Of a stretch of 64,000 bases of DNA, positions 7,880-17,453 are shown piece by piece. The position numbers and the translations under genes were made by a program. The notes below the pieces were generated by a model. It ran no database searches. It saw only the letters and a program-made list of their open reading frames with translations, and was not told where the DNA came from. Each line of letters opens with the position of its first letter. Position 1 is the first letter of the stretch. The DNA comes from Chitinophaga horti (GTDB lineage: Bacteria > Bacteroidota > Bacteroidia > Chitinophagales > Chitinophagaceae), in assembly GCF_022867795.2 (NCBI RefSeq), contig NZ_CP107006.1, forward strand, positions 3,720,001-3,784,000. The letters run 5' to 3'.

Positions 7880-8608
7880 TTAAATGCCTGCAAATAATAA
7901 TTTAAACGACGCAATGGCCAATACGCCGGCCAGCACTTGTTTCAACACCGCGTGATTAAATCGCACGGCGCCGACATACGCACCCGCCAATCCACCCACA
8001 AAAGCAACACCCACATAGGCCACCATATCCGGCGTAAACGAAACACCTTTTATTAATTGTCCGCCCAATCCGGATAAAGAATTAACGAAGATAAACATGG
8101 CGCTCACGGCGGCCGCCTGTTTCTGGTTGGCCCACTTCAACAATAACAACACAGGCGAAAGGATAATACCACCGCCAATGCCGATCATCCCGGACAACAA
8201 CCCAATTACGCCACCAATACCCAGTGCAGCTGCAATGGGCGCAGGTTTCAGTTGCTCGTCCGGCACGTTCCTGAAAAACACAAAACGTATTACTGGTAAT
8301 AATAACAATACGCCGAGCAGCTTTTTATAGATCATGCCATCGAGTGTGATTAGCCCACCGACAAACGACATCGGCACGGAGGCCAGCGCGAATGGGATGA
8401 ACAGCCGCCAGTCGAAATGTCCGCCGCGATAAAATTGAATAAACGCTGTGAGTGAAACAAATAGATTCAGCATTAACGCCGTCGGTTTCATCACATCTGG
8501 CGCAATGCCGTAGAGCGCCATCAGCGCCAAATAGCCACTGGCCCCGCCATGACCAACTGACGCGTATAGAAACGCGACCAACAGCAATAAAATATAAAAT
8601 GTAAGCAT
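7880..8608 (-). CDS. TauE/SafE (TSUP) family anion permease in the Moco operon
   Basis: 242 residues from the ATG at 8608, which lies immediately after the moeA stop; a longer frame to 8653 would overlap moeA and adds a polar, non-membrane extension. About eight hydrophobic segments are visible, with the two TSUP half-repeats beginning A-S-V-G-H-G-G-A-S-G and G-M-I-G-I-G-G-G-I-I. TSUP proteins move sulfite, sulfonates or related anions. Its place between moeA and moaD, with the same strand and tight spacing, suggests a link to molybdenum or sulfur supply, but this is inference; no modABC-like molybdate importer is present in the window. Confidence 0.85.
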   Translation of the reverse strand: MLTFYILLLLVAFLYASVGHGGASGYLALMALYGIAPDVMKPTALMLNLFVSLTAFIQFYRGGHFDWRLFIPFALASVPMSFVGGLITLDGMIYKKLLGVLLLLPVIRFVFFRNVPDEQLKPAPIAAALGIGGVIGLLSGMIGIGGGIILSPVLLLLKWANQKQAAAVSAMFIFVNSLSGLGGQLIKGVSFTPDMVAYVGVAFVGGLAGAYVGAVRFNHAVLKQVLAGVLAIASFKLLFAGI

Positions 8609-8610
8609 CT

Positions 8611-9795
8611 TCAGGAAATAAAATGTACTGCCACCTCTTCGCCCGCTTTCCATTGTCCGCGGTCTGCATCCAGCGCTACCAGGCAGTTTGCGAGCGCGAA
8701 CGTGTTTAATTTATATGACTCCTGTCCGGTGAGCAACGTCACTTCCTGCCCGTCGCTGCGTGCTTTCAGGAAGTGCGTGAGTCCGGGCGGTTTTTCGTGA
8801 TCATGTGTAAGTGGTAATTTTCTAATGCTGCTATCATGGCCCGGATGCTGCATGCGCCAGGCGATTACCGGGCGTACGTATTCGTAAAAACAAGTCAATA
8901 CGGAAGATGGATTACCCGGTAAACCGAATACGATCTTATCCTCCTTCCTGCCTGCGAATAAAGGCTTCCCGGGTTTTTGTCTGATGCGATGAAACAATGT
9001 TTCCACGCCGCATGCTGTCAGTGATTGTGCTACGTAATCGTAATCGCCTACGCTTACGCCGCCCGTCACCAATAATATATCTGCTTCCTCCAGCGCCGCT
9101 GCCAGTGCCGCAACAATCTGTTGCGGATCATCGGGTGCGTGACGTACAGTTACTTCTTTTATCCGCCATGGTTCAAGCGCCGCGCGTAATGACCAGGAAT
9201 TGGATTCGTATACTTGTCCGGGTGCGAGTGGCAGGCCGGGTGTTTGCAATTCATTGCCTGTTACCACGATACTTACGCGAGGTGGTGGGTACACCGCAAC
9301 ATTTGTGAAACCTAACGCAGCAAGCAAACCGGTAGCGGCCGGTGTTAAGAGTGTGCCGGCGGGTAATGCCAATTCATCTGCCCCTATTTCGGAGCCTATT
9401 GGGCGCACATTAGAGCCGGCCTGCAGCGCGGTATCGAGAACATGCAACTGTTTATCTGTCACGCTCGTTTTTTCCTGCATCACGACAGTGTCTGCACCCT
9501 CCGGCATCGGTGCGCCGGTGAAGATACGTGCGGCTTGTCCGGCCAGTAAAGACATTACCTTCGTCGCGCCTGCGGCTACTTCGCTGGCGATTTGCAGGGG
9601 TGATATTTTATCCCAGGCGGCGTAATCGAACGCATAGCCGTCCATTGCCGATTGACGAAAGGCGGGCATGTTACGGGGCGCTTTTACATCCGCAGCCAGT
9701 GTGAAACCTGTGGCCTCCTGTAACGGCAACATCGCCGGTGCAGGCACACTGGTATTGGATTGCAGGATGTGAAGTGCGGTGGATACGTCGATCAT
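8611..9795 (-). CDS. moeA: Molybdopterin molybdenumtransferase
   Basis: 394 residues from the ATG at 9795; a TTG at 9822 would add nine residues and overlap moaA. Characteristic MoeA segments are present: R-Q-S-A-M-D-G-Y-A near the N-terminus, I-F-T-G-A-P-M-P-E-G-A-D, L-L-V-T-G-G-V-S-V-G-D-Y-D, and G-L-P-G-N-P-S-S-V before the C-terminal beta-barrel domain. MoeA inserts molybdate into adenylated molybdopterin, following the MogA-like step carried by the moaC-moaB fusion. It is the second gene of the operon, 16 bases after moaA. Confidence 0.93.
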   Translation of the reverse strand: MIDVSTALHILQSNTSVPAPAMLPLQEATGFTLAADVKAPRNMPAFRQSAMDGYAFDYAAWDKISPLQIASEVAAGATKVMSLLAGQAARIFTGAPMPEGADTVVMQEKTSVTDKQLHVLDTALQAGSNVRPIGSEIGADELALPAGTLLTPAATGLLAALGFTNVAVYPPPRVSIVVTGNELQTPGLPLAPGQVYESNSWSLRAALEPWRIKEVTVRHAPDDPQQIVAALAAALEEADILLVTGGVSVGDYDYVAQSLTACGVETLFHRIRQKPGKPLFAGRKEDKIVFGLPGNPSSVLTCFYEYVRPVIAWRMQHPGHDSSIRKLPLTHDHEKPPGLTHFLKARSDGQEVTLLTGQESYKLNTFALANCLVALDADRGQWKAGEEVAVHFIS

Positions 9796-9811
9796 AAAGT
9801 AAGTTGTATAG

Positions 9812-10792
9812 TTATCCGCCAATGGCGATCATACTACGGTTGACAAGGCTGGCGGCTACTGTATCAGCAAAGTCTTCACCGAACTGGCCGCCGCGCTCCT
9901 TCGCTTTCTGCGCCAGGTTTTGCAGGATCAGTTCCTGTACATTCTGGCCGGCTCTTAATGCTGTGAGCAAGTCCGTTTCAGAAGTAGAGAACAGGCAGTT
10001 CTTCAGTTTACCATCGGCGGTGAGGCGCAGGCGGTTGCAGGTGCTGCAGAACGGGGCGCTCATACTGCTGATGATCGAGAAAGTACCGGTGTGCCCGGAA
10101 GCCTGGAAGTGACGGGCCGTGTCGTGCGGGGCAGACGGGAGGCCGTCGAATGGCGTATGTTCTGCAATGTTCGCCAGCATTTGTTCGTGCGTAAATACGC
10201 GGTTGCTGCTCCAGCGATTACCGTCAAAGGGCATAAACTCTATAAACCGTACGTTGATCGGCAGGTGGCGTGTCCATTCCACGAAGGCCGGCAGCTCGTT
10301 TTCGTTCACGCCCTTCATCACCACCATATTTATCTTCACGCGGATGCCCTGTTCGAGCAGCTGGTATATATTATGATAGACCGTGTTGAACAGGTCGCGG
10401 CGGGTGAGTAACAGATATTTGTCTGCCTGCAGCGTATCGAGGCTGACGTTAATGGTGCGGACGTTGGTTTGTTGGAGGACGGGCAGCATGGGCGCCAACC
10501 GGGTACCATTGGTAGTAATCGCCAGTGCTATAGGCAATTCAGACAGGGCGAGCAGGATCTGCGGGGCATCTTTGCGGACCAATGGTTCACCGCCCGTGAG
10601 CCGCACCTTGTTAACTCCCATTGCCACGAATGTTTTTACCAGGGATATGATTTCATCCGCCTGCATCATACTTGCAGCCGGCCAGTGCGTATACGACTCC
10701 TCCGGCATGCAGTACGTGCAGCGGAGGTTGCAGTTATTCGTAAGCGATAACCGCAGATAGTCGTGTTTCCTGTTAAACCCATCCTTCAGCAT
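9812..10792 (-). CDS. moaA: GTP 3',8-cyclase (radical SAM)
   Basis: 326 residues from the ATG at 10792; an in-frame GTG at 10801 is less likely. The radical-SAM CxxxCxxC cluster motif is in NNCNLRCTYCMPEE. The C-terminal second [4Fe-4S] site is in F-C-S-T-C-N-R with a third Cys in K-N-C-L-F, and the conserved C-terminal Gly-Gly is present. It catalyses the first step of molybdopterin synthesis from GTP. It is the promoter-proximal gene of the seven-gene Moco operon and is transcribed divergently from the nitrate transporter gene. Confidence 0.95.
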   Translation of the reverse strand: MLKDGFNRKHDYLRLSLTNNCNLRCTYCMPEESYTHWPAASMMQADEIISLVKTFVAMGVNKVRLTGGEPLVRKDAPQILLALSELPIALAITTNGTRLAPMLPVLQQTNVRTINVSLDTLQADKYLLLTRRDLFNTVYHNIYQLLEQGIRVKINMVVMKGVNENELPAFVEWTRHLPINVRFIEFMPFDGNRWSSNRVFTHEQMLANIAEHTPFDGLPSAPHDTARHFQASGHTGTFSIISSMSAPFCSTCNRLRLTADGKLKNCLFSTSETDLLTALRAGQNVQELILQNLAQKAKERGGQFGEDFADTVAASLVNRSMIAIGG

Positions 10793-11122
10793 AAAAATCA
10801 CCCCTCTTTCTTCTTCTTTATATAAATAGTAAATAAAAATATATTATCCAAATCACATCATGAGATATAAAATATGAACCTATTTGCCTAATTTCATGAT
10901 TGTGATCATAAAAATAGCGACTTTTTAGCAACAATTGCGATCATAAGTATTACATATAATATTTTACAATGTAATTAGTATACTGGCCATTTTGCTTTTA
11001 TAAACCTACGAAAAACTGATGCAAAATCCACAAGGTGCTACCTGATCGACCGCGGACGGGCTGGCAATCCTCTCATACACCCAAACAATGTGCGCCTGGA
11101 TCATCAATTTAAACTTGTTTGT
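10793..11122. promoter_or_regulatory. Divergent control region between the Moco and nitrate operons
   Basis: A 330-base, very AT-rich gap with no convincing gene, separating moaA (leftward) from the nitrate transporter (rightward). Both operons must use promoters in this stretch. It contains the duplicated palindrome-like motif listed separately at 10899-10946. I could not pick a clear TAnnTTTG promoter box for either direction. Confidence 0.6.
10899..10946. promoter_or_regulatory. Candidate operator: two copies of ATTGYGATCATAA
   Basis: ATTGTGATCATAA (10899-10911) and ATTGCGATCATAA (10934-10946) differ at one base and are 35 bp apart, start to start. Each is itself nearly palindromic (TTGTGATCATAA against its complement TTATGATCACAA). 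The TGTGA/TGATCA core resembles CRP/FNR-type sites. Placement between the divergent Moco and nitrate operons suggests a shared regulator, but no regulator gene is adjacent. Confidence 0.45.
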
Positions 11123-12433
11123 ATGCAAAATGCCACTCAACAACCGCTGCAGAAACTGAACATTTTCAGCCTGAACAGCCTTCAAATGCGCACGTTTCAC
11201 ATCACCTGGCTGATGTTTTTCGTTTGTTTCTTCGGATGGTTCGGCCTCGCGCCGCTCATGCCTACCATCCGGGAAGACCTTCACCTCACCAAAAGCCAGG
11301 TAGGTAATATTATCATCGCCTCCGTATCCTCTACCATCCTGGCCCGCCTGCTTATCGGCCGCCTGTGCGATACCTGGGGACCACGTATTACGGCGGTACG
11401 ACTACTGCTGGTCGGCTCCATCCCGGTGATGCTGGTAGGTTTGTCCAAAGATTACACCACCTTTTTAATATTCCGTTTTGCGATCGGTATTATCGGCGCT
11501 TCGTTCGTAGTAACGCAGTTTCACACCTCTATGATGTTTGCACCACACCTGAAAGGTACGGCTAATGCGGTTACCGGCGGCTGGGGCAACCTGGGAGGCG
11601 GCGTCACCAATATGGTCATGCCGCTCGTTTTCGCGGCCATCGTTTCTTTCGGCTATACCAAACCCGAAGCCTGGCGTTATGCGATGATCATACCCGGACT
11701 CATGATGTGGGGCATCGCTTTCCTTTATTATCGTTATACGAAAGATACGCCGGCAGGTAATTACAAAGACATTGGGCACGAAGGCAGCAAACAGAAGGCT
11801 GACTGGTCTGTACTGGCCGACCGCCGCGTTTGGGTGCTTGCGCTGGCTTATGCGATGTGTTTCGGGATGGAGATCACGTTCGACAACGTGGCAGCGCTCC
11901 ACTTCACCGATTCGTTCGGCTTATCGCAAAGCCACGCAGGTTTTTGGGCCGGTGTTTTCGGGTTCATGAACATCTTTGCCCGCGCACTGGGCGGCATCTT
12001 CTCCGATAAAATAGGTTTGCGCTTCGGTCTGAAAGGCAAAGGCTGGCTGCTCGCCATCGTATTGCTGCTCGAAGGCATCGGACTGGTACTGTTCTCCCGT
12101 TCCGGCGGCATGGGCATGGCCATCGTATCGATGTTAGGCTTTGCGTTATTCCTGAAAATGGCGAACGGCGCTACTTACGGACTTGTTCCTTTTATTAATG
12201 AGAAGAACGTGGGACTGGTGAGCGGCATCGTAGGTGCAGGCGGTAACGTGGGCGGCATGCTGTTCGGGTTTCTTTTTAAATCGTCGAGCATCACATATGT
12301 ACAGGCTTTTGCTTACATCGGTTTCATTGTAATGGGTGTGGCACTGGTCGTATTAGTGACCCGTTTCGGTAAAATCACAGAAGCGAAACAAGAGCCGGAA
12401 AAGGCAGATCAACCGGTATTGGCCATTAACTAA
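11123..12433 (+). CDS. Nitrate/nitrite transporter, NarK-type MFS
   Basis: 436 residues from the ATG at 11123; a GTG at 11090 is an alternative. Twelve hydrophobic segments fit a major-facilitator protein. Two Gly-rich nitrate-porter signatures are visible: GGWGNLGGGVTNM in the first half and G-A-G-G-N-V-G-G-M in the second, along with the loop motif G-R-L-C-D-T-W-G-P-R. These mark the nitrate/nitrite porter (NNP) subfamily. As the first gene of the nitrate operon, five bases before the nitrate reductase gene, it most likely imports nitrate for assimilation. Confidence 0.92.
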   Translation: MQNATQQPLQKLNIFSLNSLQMRTFHITWLMFFVCFFGWFGLAPLMPTIREDLHLTKSQVGNIIIASVSSTILARLLIGRLCDTWGPRITAVRLLLVGSIPVMLVGLSKDYTTFLIFRFAIGIIGASFVVTQFHTSMMFAPHLKGTANAVTGGWGNLGGGVTNMVMPLVFAAIVSFGYTKPEAWRYAMIIPGLMMWGIAFLYYRYTKDTPAGNYKDIGHEGSKQKADWSVLADRRVWVLALAYAMCFGMEITFDNVAALHFTDSFGLSQSHAGFWAGVFGFMNIFARALGGIFSDKIGLRFGLKGKGWLLAIVLLLEGIGLVLFSRSGGMGMAIVSMLGFALFLKMANGATYGLVPFINEKNVGLVSGIVGAGGNVGGMLFGFLFKSSSITYVQAFAYIGFIVMGVALVVLVTRFGKITEAKQEPEKADQPVLAIN

Positions 12434-12438
12434 CGCTT

Positions 12439-15400
12439 ATGGTAAAAACAACGTGCTGTTATTGCGGCGTAGGATGTGGCGTGATTGTACGCGAAGACAG
12501 GAATGGACAAATAACAGTGGAAGGCGACAAAGACCATCCTGTCAACAAGGGCATGCTTTGCTCCAAAGGCATGAACCTCCATTACACCGTGATGGATACG
12601 AGCGATCGTTTGTTGCAGCCCGAGATGCGTTATAACCGCTATCAATCCAGGCAGCAGGTAAGCTGGGACCAGGCACTGGAGCGCACTGCCGCCGTGTTTA
12701 AAACATTCATCGATAAGTACGGGCCTGATTCGGTGGCCTTCTACGCCTCCGGTCAGTGCCTTACGGAAGAATACTATGTTGTTAATAAACTCATCAAGGG
12801 TTTCATCGGCAGTAATAATATAGACACCAACTCCCGTCTTTGCATGAGCAGCGCGGTGGTAGGTTATAAAATGGCATTGGGGGAAGATGCGGTGCCTGTA
12901 TGTTATGACGACATCGAACTGGCAGACTGCATCTTCGTTGCGGGTGCTAATCCCGCGTGGTGCCATCCTATCCTGTGGCGCAGAGTGGAAGCTGCGAAGG
13001 CCGCCAATCCGGACTTACAGATCATTGTAAGCGATCCGAGAGTAACGCAAACCGCTTCCATCGCTACTTTACATTTGCAGGTGCTGCCGGGTACGGACGT
13101 GGTGTTACATCACGCCATCGGGAGGATATTGATTGAAGAAGGATATATCGATCCCGTCTTTTTACACGCAAATACCAATGGCTATGAGGCGTATCGCGAT
13201 AACGTGATGCAACGCAGTGTGGAAGAAGCTGCGGCCATCTGCCAGGTGCCGGCTGAGAATATTCGTCAGGCTGCGCTGCTGATCGGCGAAGCCAAAGGTT
13301 TTATGAGTATGTGGACGATGGGGCTGAACCAGAGCGCGATCGGCGTTAATAAAAACCTCAGTTTGCTCAACCTCCATCTCATCACTGGCCAGATTGGCAA
13401 ACCCGGCTCCGGGCCGCTCTCACTTACGGGCCAGCCTAACGCGATGGGCGGCCGTGAAGTAGGCGGCTTATCTAACTTACTACCTGCTCACCGTAACCTC
13501 GAGAACCCCGCGCACCGGCAGGAAGTGCAGGCTTTCTGGGGCGGCACTACGATCTCCGACAAGCCCGGTCTTACCGCTACACAGATGTTCGAAGCATTGG
13601 AAAACGGCTCCCTGAAAGCGATCTGGATCATGTGCACCAATCCGTTAGTGAGCTTACCCGATGTAAAAAGAGCAGAAGCCGCGTTGAAGAAAGCGAAGTT
13701 TGTGGTAGTGCAGGAGATATCGAACAAGCCGGAAACGCTGGCTTACGCAGATGTGGTACTTCCCGCAGCGGCATGGATAGAAAAGGAAGGGACGATGACC
13801 AATGCGGAACGGCGCATCACGTATCTGCCTAAATTAAAAGAACCACCCGGCAATGCTTTGCCAGACGCAGAAATTATTTGTCGGTTTGCGCAGAAGATGG
13901 GTTATCACGGATTCGACTATACGGATGCAGCAGCTATTTATGCGGAGCATTGCGCGCTTACAGCAGGCACCAATATCGACATCAGCAGTCTTAGTCACGA
14001 TACGATCAAAGCCGCCCGCAGCATCCAATGGCCTTATCAGCAACAAGGTACCCAACGCCTGTTCACTGATGGCAAGTTTTATACCCCCGACCAAAAGGCG
14101 GTCATTCACAGTTTTCCGGATGTAAATGAATCGGAGTCATTAAGTCCGGAACACCCACTGATCCTTACTACGGGCCGCATCCGCGACCAGTGGCATACGA
14201 TGAGTAAGACAGGTAAAGTGGGTAAACTAAAACAACATATCCCACAATCATTTATAGAGATACATCCCGAAGACGCGGTGGATCGCGGCATTGGCGAGGG
14301 CGACCTCGTAGAAGTGAATGGCGCGCGCGGCTCGGTTCGGGTGAAAGCACAACTGTCTGAAAAGATCAAAAAAGGCGTGGTGTTCCTGCCTATGCACTGG
14401 GGAAAGATATTGGGTAATGACCTGCAAAGGGCTAATAATATTACCTCTCCGATGATCGACAAAAAATCGAAGCAGCCTGACTTTAAATACGCCGCTGTGA
14501 ATGCGCGTCGTTACGTAAAGCCACGGCAGCGCATCCTCATCATCGGTGCCGGCGCCGGCGCACATGGTTTTGTACATAGTTACCGCGCACTGAACCAGGA
14601 AGATGAAATCACCATCTTCAGTAAAGAAAAATTACCCTTCTATAATCGCGTGATGCTGCCCGACTACATCAGCGGCAGCCAGGGCTGGGACCAGCTGGTG
14701 AAGATGACGAGCCGCCAGGAGCGGGATGCTGACATTCGTTTCCTGAAAGGCGTTTCGGCCACGAAGATCGATCGCGTTGCCAAAACCGTTACCGATGATC
14801 TCGGCCAGGTGCATTCGTATGACATACTGATTTTGTCGACCGGCAGCCGGCCTGCAATGTTGAAAGACACGCCACCGCTTCCTGGCATCTTTACCATGCG
14901 CACCCGCATCGATGCCGACCAGTTTAAAACGCATGTACAGCCGGGTAAAGGCCGCGTGCTGATCATTGGCGGCGGCTTGCTGGGCATAGAACTCGCTGGC
15001 TCGCTTCGTGAAATGAACATTGATGCGACCATCCTGCAACGCGGCTCTAAACTAATGGACCGGCAGCTGGACCCGATGGGCAGCCAGCTTTTACACGAAG
15101 CCCTCACCGACCGCGGTATTGAAGTGATCTTTAACGACGAAGTGGCCGGCTACCAGGGCGTTCAGCATGTGGAAGGCGTGCGACTGAAAAGCGGCAGGCT
15201 GCTCGACTGCCAGGCCGTGGTGATGTCTATCGGCACCGTACCTAACATAGAACTGGCGCAGGCTGCAGCGCTCGACTGTAAACGCGGCATTGTCGTGAAT
15301 GAATACCTGCAATCATCCGACCCATCTATTTACGCGATCGGCGAAATCGCCGAATATAATGGCATGACGTACGGCATCACCGCCGCTGCAGAACACCAGG

Positions 15401-15936
15401 CGTCGATCGTGGCCAGTCACCTTAGCGGCGACATTGGCAGCTATTATAAAGGCACCGTATCCATGAACATACTCAAAATTCATGGCCTGGACCTTTGCTC
15501 GCTGGGCATGATAGAAGCGCCGAAAGACGCGGGTTACGAGGAAGTAGTGTTTATCGACCGCGCCAAACATTACTATAAGAAGTGTATTGTTTACCAGGAT
15601 AAACTCGTCGGCGCGATTCTTATTGGCGATAAGACCGAGTTCTCCGAATTTAAGGACCTGATACAGCAACAAACGGAGCTGTCGGAGAAACGCTTGTCAC
15701 TGCTACGTTCCGGCAAGAAAGCCACTCCCGTTTCCGGCAAACTCGTTTGCTCCTGTGGCAATGTGGGCGAGGGAAATATCTGTCAGCAGATCGCGGCAGG
15801 CATTACCGACTTCCAGCAGTTATGCACCGCTGCCGGGGCGGGACTTGGTTGCGGTAGCTGTAAACCTGAAGTAAAAGCCATCCTGGAGCAACAATTGGCG
15901 CTTGTGCCATCATTAACCGCCGACATCAACATATGA
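12439..15936 (+). CDS. Assimilatory nitrate reductase fused to NirB-like flavoprotein and BFD [2Fe-2S] domains
   Basis: 1165 residues. The N-terminal [4Fe-4S] site has Cys6, 9, 13 and 41. The Mo-bisMGD catalytic domain includes Cys135 in R-L-C-M-S-S, the expected Mo ligand of Nas/Nap enzymes, and the dinucleotide-binding domain starts near 570 (H-P-L-I-L-T-T-G-R). From about 695 the sequence becomes a FAD/NAD(P)H oxidoreductase of the NirB type: a first Gly-rich loop at about 697 and a second ([10 protein letters not shown]) at about 840. A BFD-like [2Fe-2S] domain follows from about 1100 (C-S-C and later C-G-S-C). In other bacteria these parts are separate NasA/NasC and NasB or NirB proteins. 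The fusion would pass electrons from NAD(P)H through FAD and FeS to Mo in one chain. Its stop overlaps the next start (ATGA). Confidence 0.92.
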   Translation: MVKTTCCYCGVGCGVIVREDRNGQITVEGDKDHPVNKGMLCSKGMNLHYTVMDTSDRLLQPEMRYNRYQSRQQVSWDQALERTAAVFKTFIDKYGPDSVAFYASGQCLTEEYYVVNKLIKGFIGSNNIDTNSRLCMSSAVVGYKMALGEDAVPVCYDDIELADCIFVAGANPAWCHPILWRRVEAAKAANPDLQIIVSDPRVTQTASIATLHLQVLPGTDVVLHHAIGRILIEEGYIDPVFLHANTNGYEAYRDNVMQRSVEEAAAICQVPAENIRQAALLIGEAKGFMSMWTMGLNQSAIGVNKNLSLLNLHLITGQIGKPGSGPLSLTGQPNAMGGREVGGLSNLLPAHRNLENPAHRQEVQAFWGGTTISDKPGLTATQMFEALENGSLKAIWIMCTNPLVSLPDVKRAEAALKKAKFVVVQEISNKPETLAYADVVLPAAAWIEKEGTMTNAERRITYLPKLKEPPGNALPDAEIICRFAQKMGYHGFDYTDAAAIYAEHCALTAGTNIDISSLSHDTIKAARSIQWPYQQQGTQRLFTDGKFYTPDQKAVIHSFPDVNESESLSPEHPLILTTGRIRDQWHTMSKTGKVGKLKQHIPQSFIEIHPEDAVDRGIGEGDLVEVNGARGSVRVKAQLSEKIKKGVVFLPMHWGKILGNDLQRANNITSPMIDKKSKQPDFKYAAVNARRYVKPRQRILIIGAGAGAHGFVHSYRALNQEDEITIFSKEKLPFYNRVMLPDYISGSQGWDQLVKMTSRQERDADIRFLKGVSATKIDRVAKTVTDDLGQVHSYDILILSTGSRPAMLKDTPPLPGIFTMRTRIDADQFKTHVQPGKGRVLIIGGGLLGIELAGSLREMNIDATILQRGSKLMDRQLDPMGSQLLHEALTDRGIEVIFNDEVAGYQGVQHVEGVRLKSGRLLDCQAVVMSIGTVPNIELAQAAALDCKRGIVVNEYLQSSDPSIYAIGEIAEYNGMTYGITAAAEHQASIVASHLSGDIGSYYKGTVSMNILKIHGLDLCSLGMIEAPKDAGYEEVVFIDRAKHYYKKCIVYQDKLVGAILIGDKTEFSEFKDLIQQQTELSEKRLSLLRSGKKATPVSGKLVCSCGNVGEGNICQQIAAGITDFQQLCTAAGAGLGCGSCKPEVKAILEQQLALVPSLTADINI

Positions 15937-17369
15937 AGAAAGATATACCGGTAGCGATCAACTTTACGGGCGGCATCATATCCCCCGGCATCCTGCTTCG
16001 CCTGCTCGATGTGGCAGAAGCGGCGATGGTGAAAGAAGTGCGCTTCGGCCTGCGGCAGCAATTGTTGATAGATGTGCCGGAGAAGAATTTCCGCTCGTTC
16101 CAAAAGAATTGCGATGCTAACGGGCTCGCCTATCTGAAAGGCAGCAGGCCGGCACCGAATGTGACGAGTACGTATCCCGCTACAGGCATCCTGCTGCAGG
16201 ACAGCTGGCTGGCAGAGGGCGTGTACAAAGACATTTTCGATTCTTTTGAATTCAGTCCGTCATTGAAGATCAGCATCTGCGACCGGGAACAAACCTTTGT
16301 TCCGTATTTCAGCAGTCATATCAACTGGATTGCCGCCACCAATCAACACTACTGGCACCTGGCTATTCGTCCGCCGAAATCCAATACCATCCTGCACTGG
16401 CCGGAACTGGTGTACAGTAATAACATTGCTGACGTATCTGCCTCGATAGAAAAAATGCTGCTGGCCGGCGTTACCGAATTGAACGAACTGGTGAACCACA
16501 TCAGCGTATCGTATATTAGTCTGCCCGTCACCCATCCCCTCCCCTTGCCTACCTTCCATCTGCCTTATTATGAAGGATTTAACCGGGAAGGGCAGCAATA
16601 CTGGTTGGGGATATATCGCCGGAACGAGCAGTTTTCCGTTCAATTACTAAAAGAAATTTGCAACATCTGCCTGGAAACCGGCATAGGTGAATTGTACGCG
16701 ACCACCTGGAAATCGCTGATCATAAGACATATATCACCGGCCCACCGGCCTTTGTGGGATTATGTTTTAGGCAAACACCGCGTAAACGTACGGCATGCCG
16801 CCAATGAGCTGAACTGGATCGTGGAGAGTGAGGAAGATCTGCAACTGAAGCGCCACATCATCCGGCATTTTGACCGGGAGGATGTGCGTACTTATGGGTT
16901 GTGCTTCAACATTCGTATGAAAAGTACGACGGGGTTGTTCGGGTCTGTTATTATCCGTTTGCGGGGGAATGCTGCTTCCGGGCGGCTGCGCTCCCAGGAT
17001 CGTTTTGACATCTTGTACGCCCGCGACTTCAACCCCAACGCCAGCGAATGGATATTGTACCGCGAGCAGGTGCAGAAAGAACACCTGGGCGTGTACCTGG
17101 TATCGTTATGCAAGACCTTTTATGAGCATAACAGCCAGGAAGACCTGCTGCAGCGCTACTACGTTCAAAACCATATCGCTGCTACCGCCGAAACCACCGC
17201 TGTCCCTCTTCACCAGTGCCCCGACTGCCTTACCGTATACGATCCTGCCACCGGCGATCCGGAACAGGGCGTTACCCCGGGCACCTTATTCAGCGACCTA
17301 CCGGACACGTATATATGTAACGTTTGCGAGGCGCCACTGGCATGTTATAAAACTGTGACGGCTATATGA
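15933..17369 (+). CDS. Sulfite/nitrite-reductase-like protein without siroheme-cluster cysteines, C-terminal rubredoxin
   Basis: 478 residues. The N-terminal third resembles the ferredoxin-like half-domain of siroheme nitrite/sulfite reductases (F-T-G-G-I-I-S-P, then [12 protein letters not shown], then [10 protein letters not shown]), and a second such half-domain seems to start near 220. Where family members carry C-x5-C and C-x3-C ligands, this protein has T-S-T-Y-P-A-T-G and S-I-C-D-R-E-Q, so the [4Fe-4S]-siroheme set is absent. Residues from about 427 form a rubredoxin: C-P-D-C near 429-432 and C-N-V-C near 462-465, with the aromatic and Pro-rich middle. It is translationally coupled to the nitrate reductase (ATGA overlap). 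It could be an electron carrier or assembly partner; a catalytic nitrite reductase role is unlikely by sequence. Confidence 0.75.
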   Translation: MKKDIPVAINFTGGIISPGILLRLLDVAEAAMVKEVRFGLRQQLLIDVPEKNFRSFQKNCDANGLAYLKGSRPAPNVTSTYPATGILLQDSWLAEGVYKDIFDSFEFSPSLKISICDREQTFVPYFSSHINWIAATNQHYWHLAIRPPKSNTILHWPELVYSNNIADVSASIEKMLLAGVTELNELVNHISVSYISLPVTHPLPLPTFHLPYYEGFNREGQQYWLGIYRRNEQFSVQLLKEICNICLETGIGELYATTWKSLIIRHISPAHRPLWDYVLGKHRVNVRHAANELNWIVESEEDLQLKRHIIRHFDREDVRTYGLCFNIRMKSTTGLFGSVIIRLRGNAASGRLRSQDRFDILYARDFNPNASEWILYREQVQKEHLGVYLVSLCKTFYEHNSQEDLLQRYYVQNHIAATAETTAVPLHQCPDCLTVYDPATGDPEQGVTPGTLFSDLPDTYICNVCEAPLACYKTVTAI

Positions 17370-17400
17370 TGCTACGGTAAGTTTCATTATCTTCAGGCAG

Positions 17401-17430
17401 GCTGCCCCGTCAACCAGGCAGCGTTTTATT
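17401..17430 (+). terminator. Terminator of the nitrate operon
   Basis: GCTGCC (17401-17406) pairs with GGCAGC (17417-17422), followed by GTTTTATTATT. It lies 32 bases after the rubredoxin-protein stop and before the esterase-GH5 gene. Confidence 0.65.
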
Positions 17431-17453
17431 ATTAAGCACTAATGCCCAGTTCG

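Noticed and set aside
15933..17369. Functional nitrite reductase (nirB C-terminal half)
   Set aside because: The [4Fe-4S]-siroheme cysteine motifs are not present at the expected places; only the fold and a rubredoxin site are seen.
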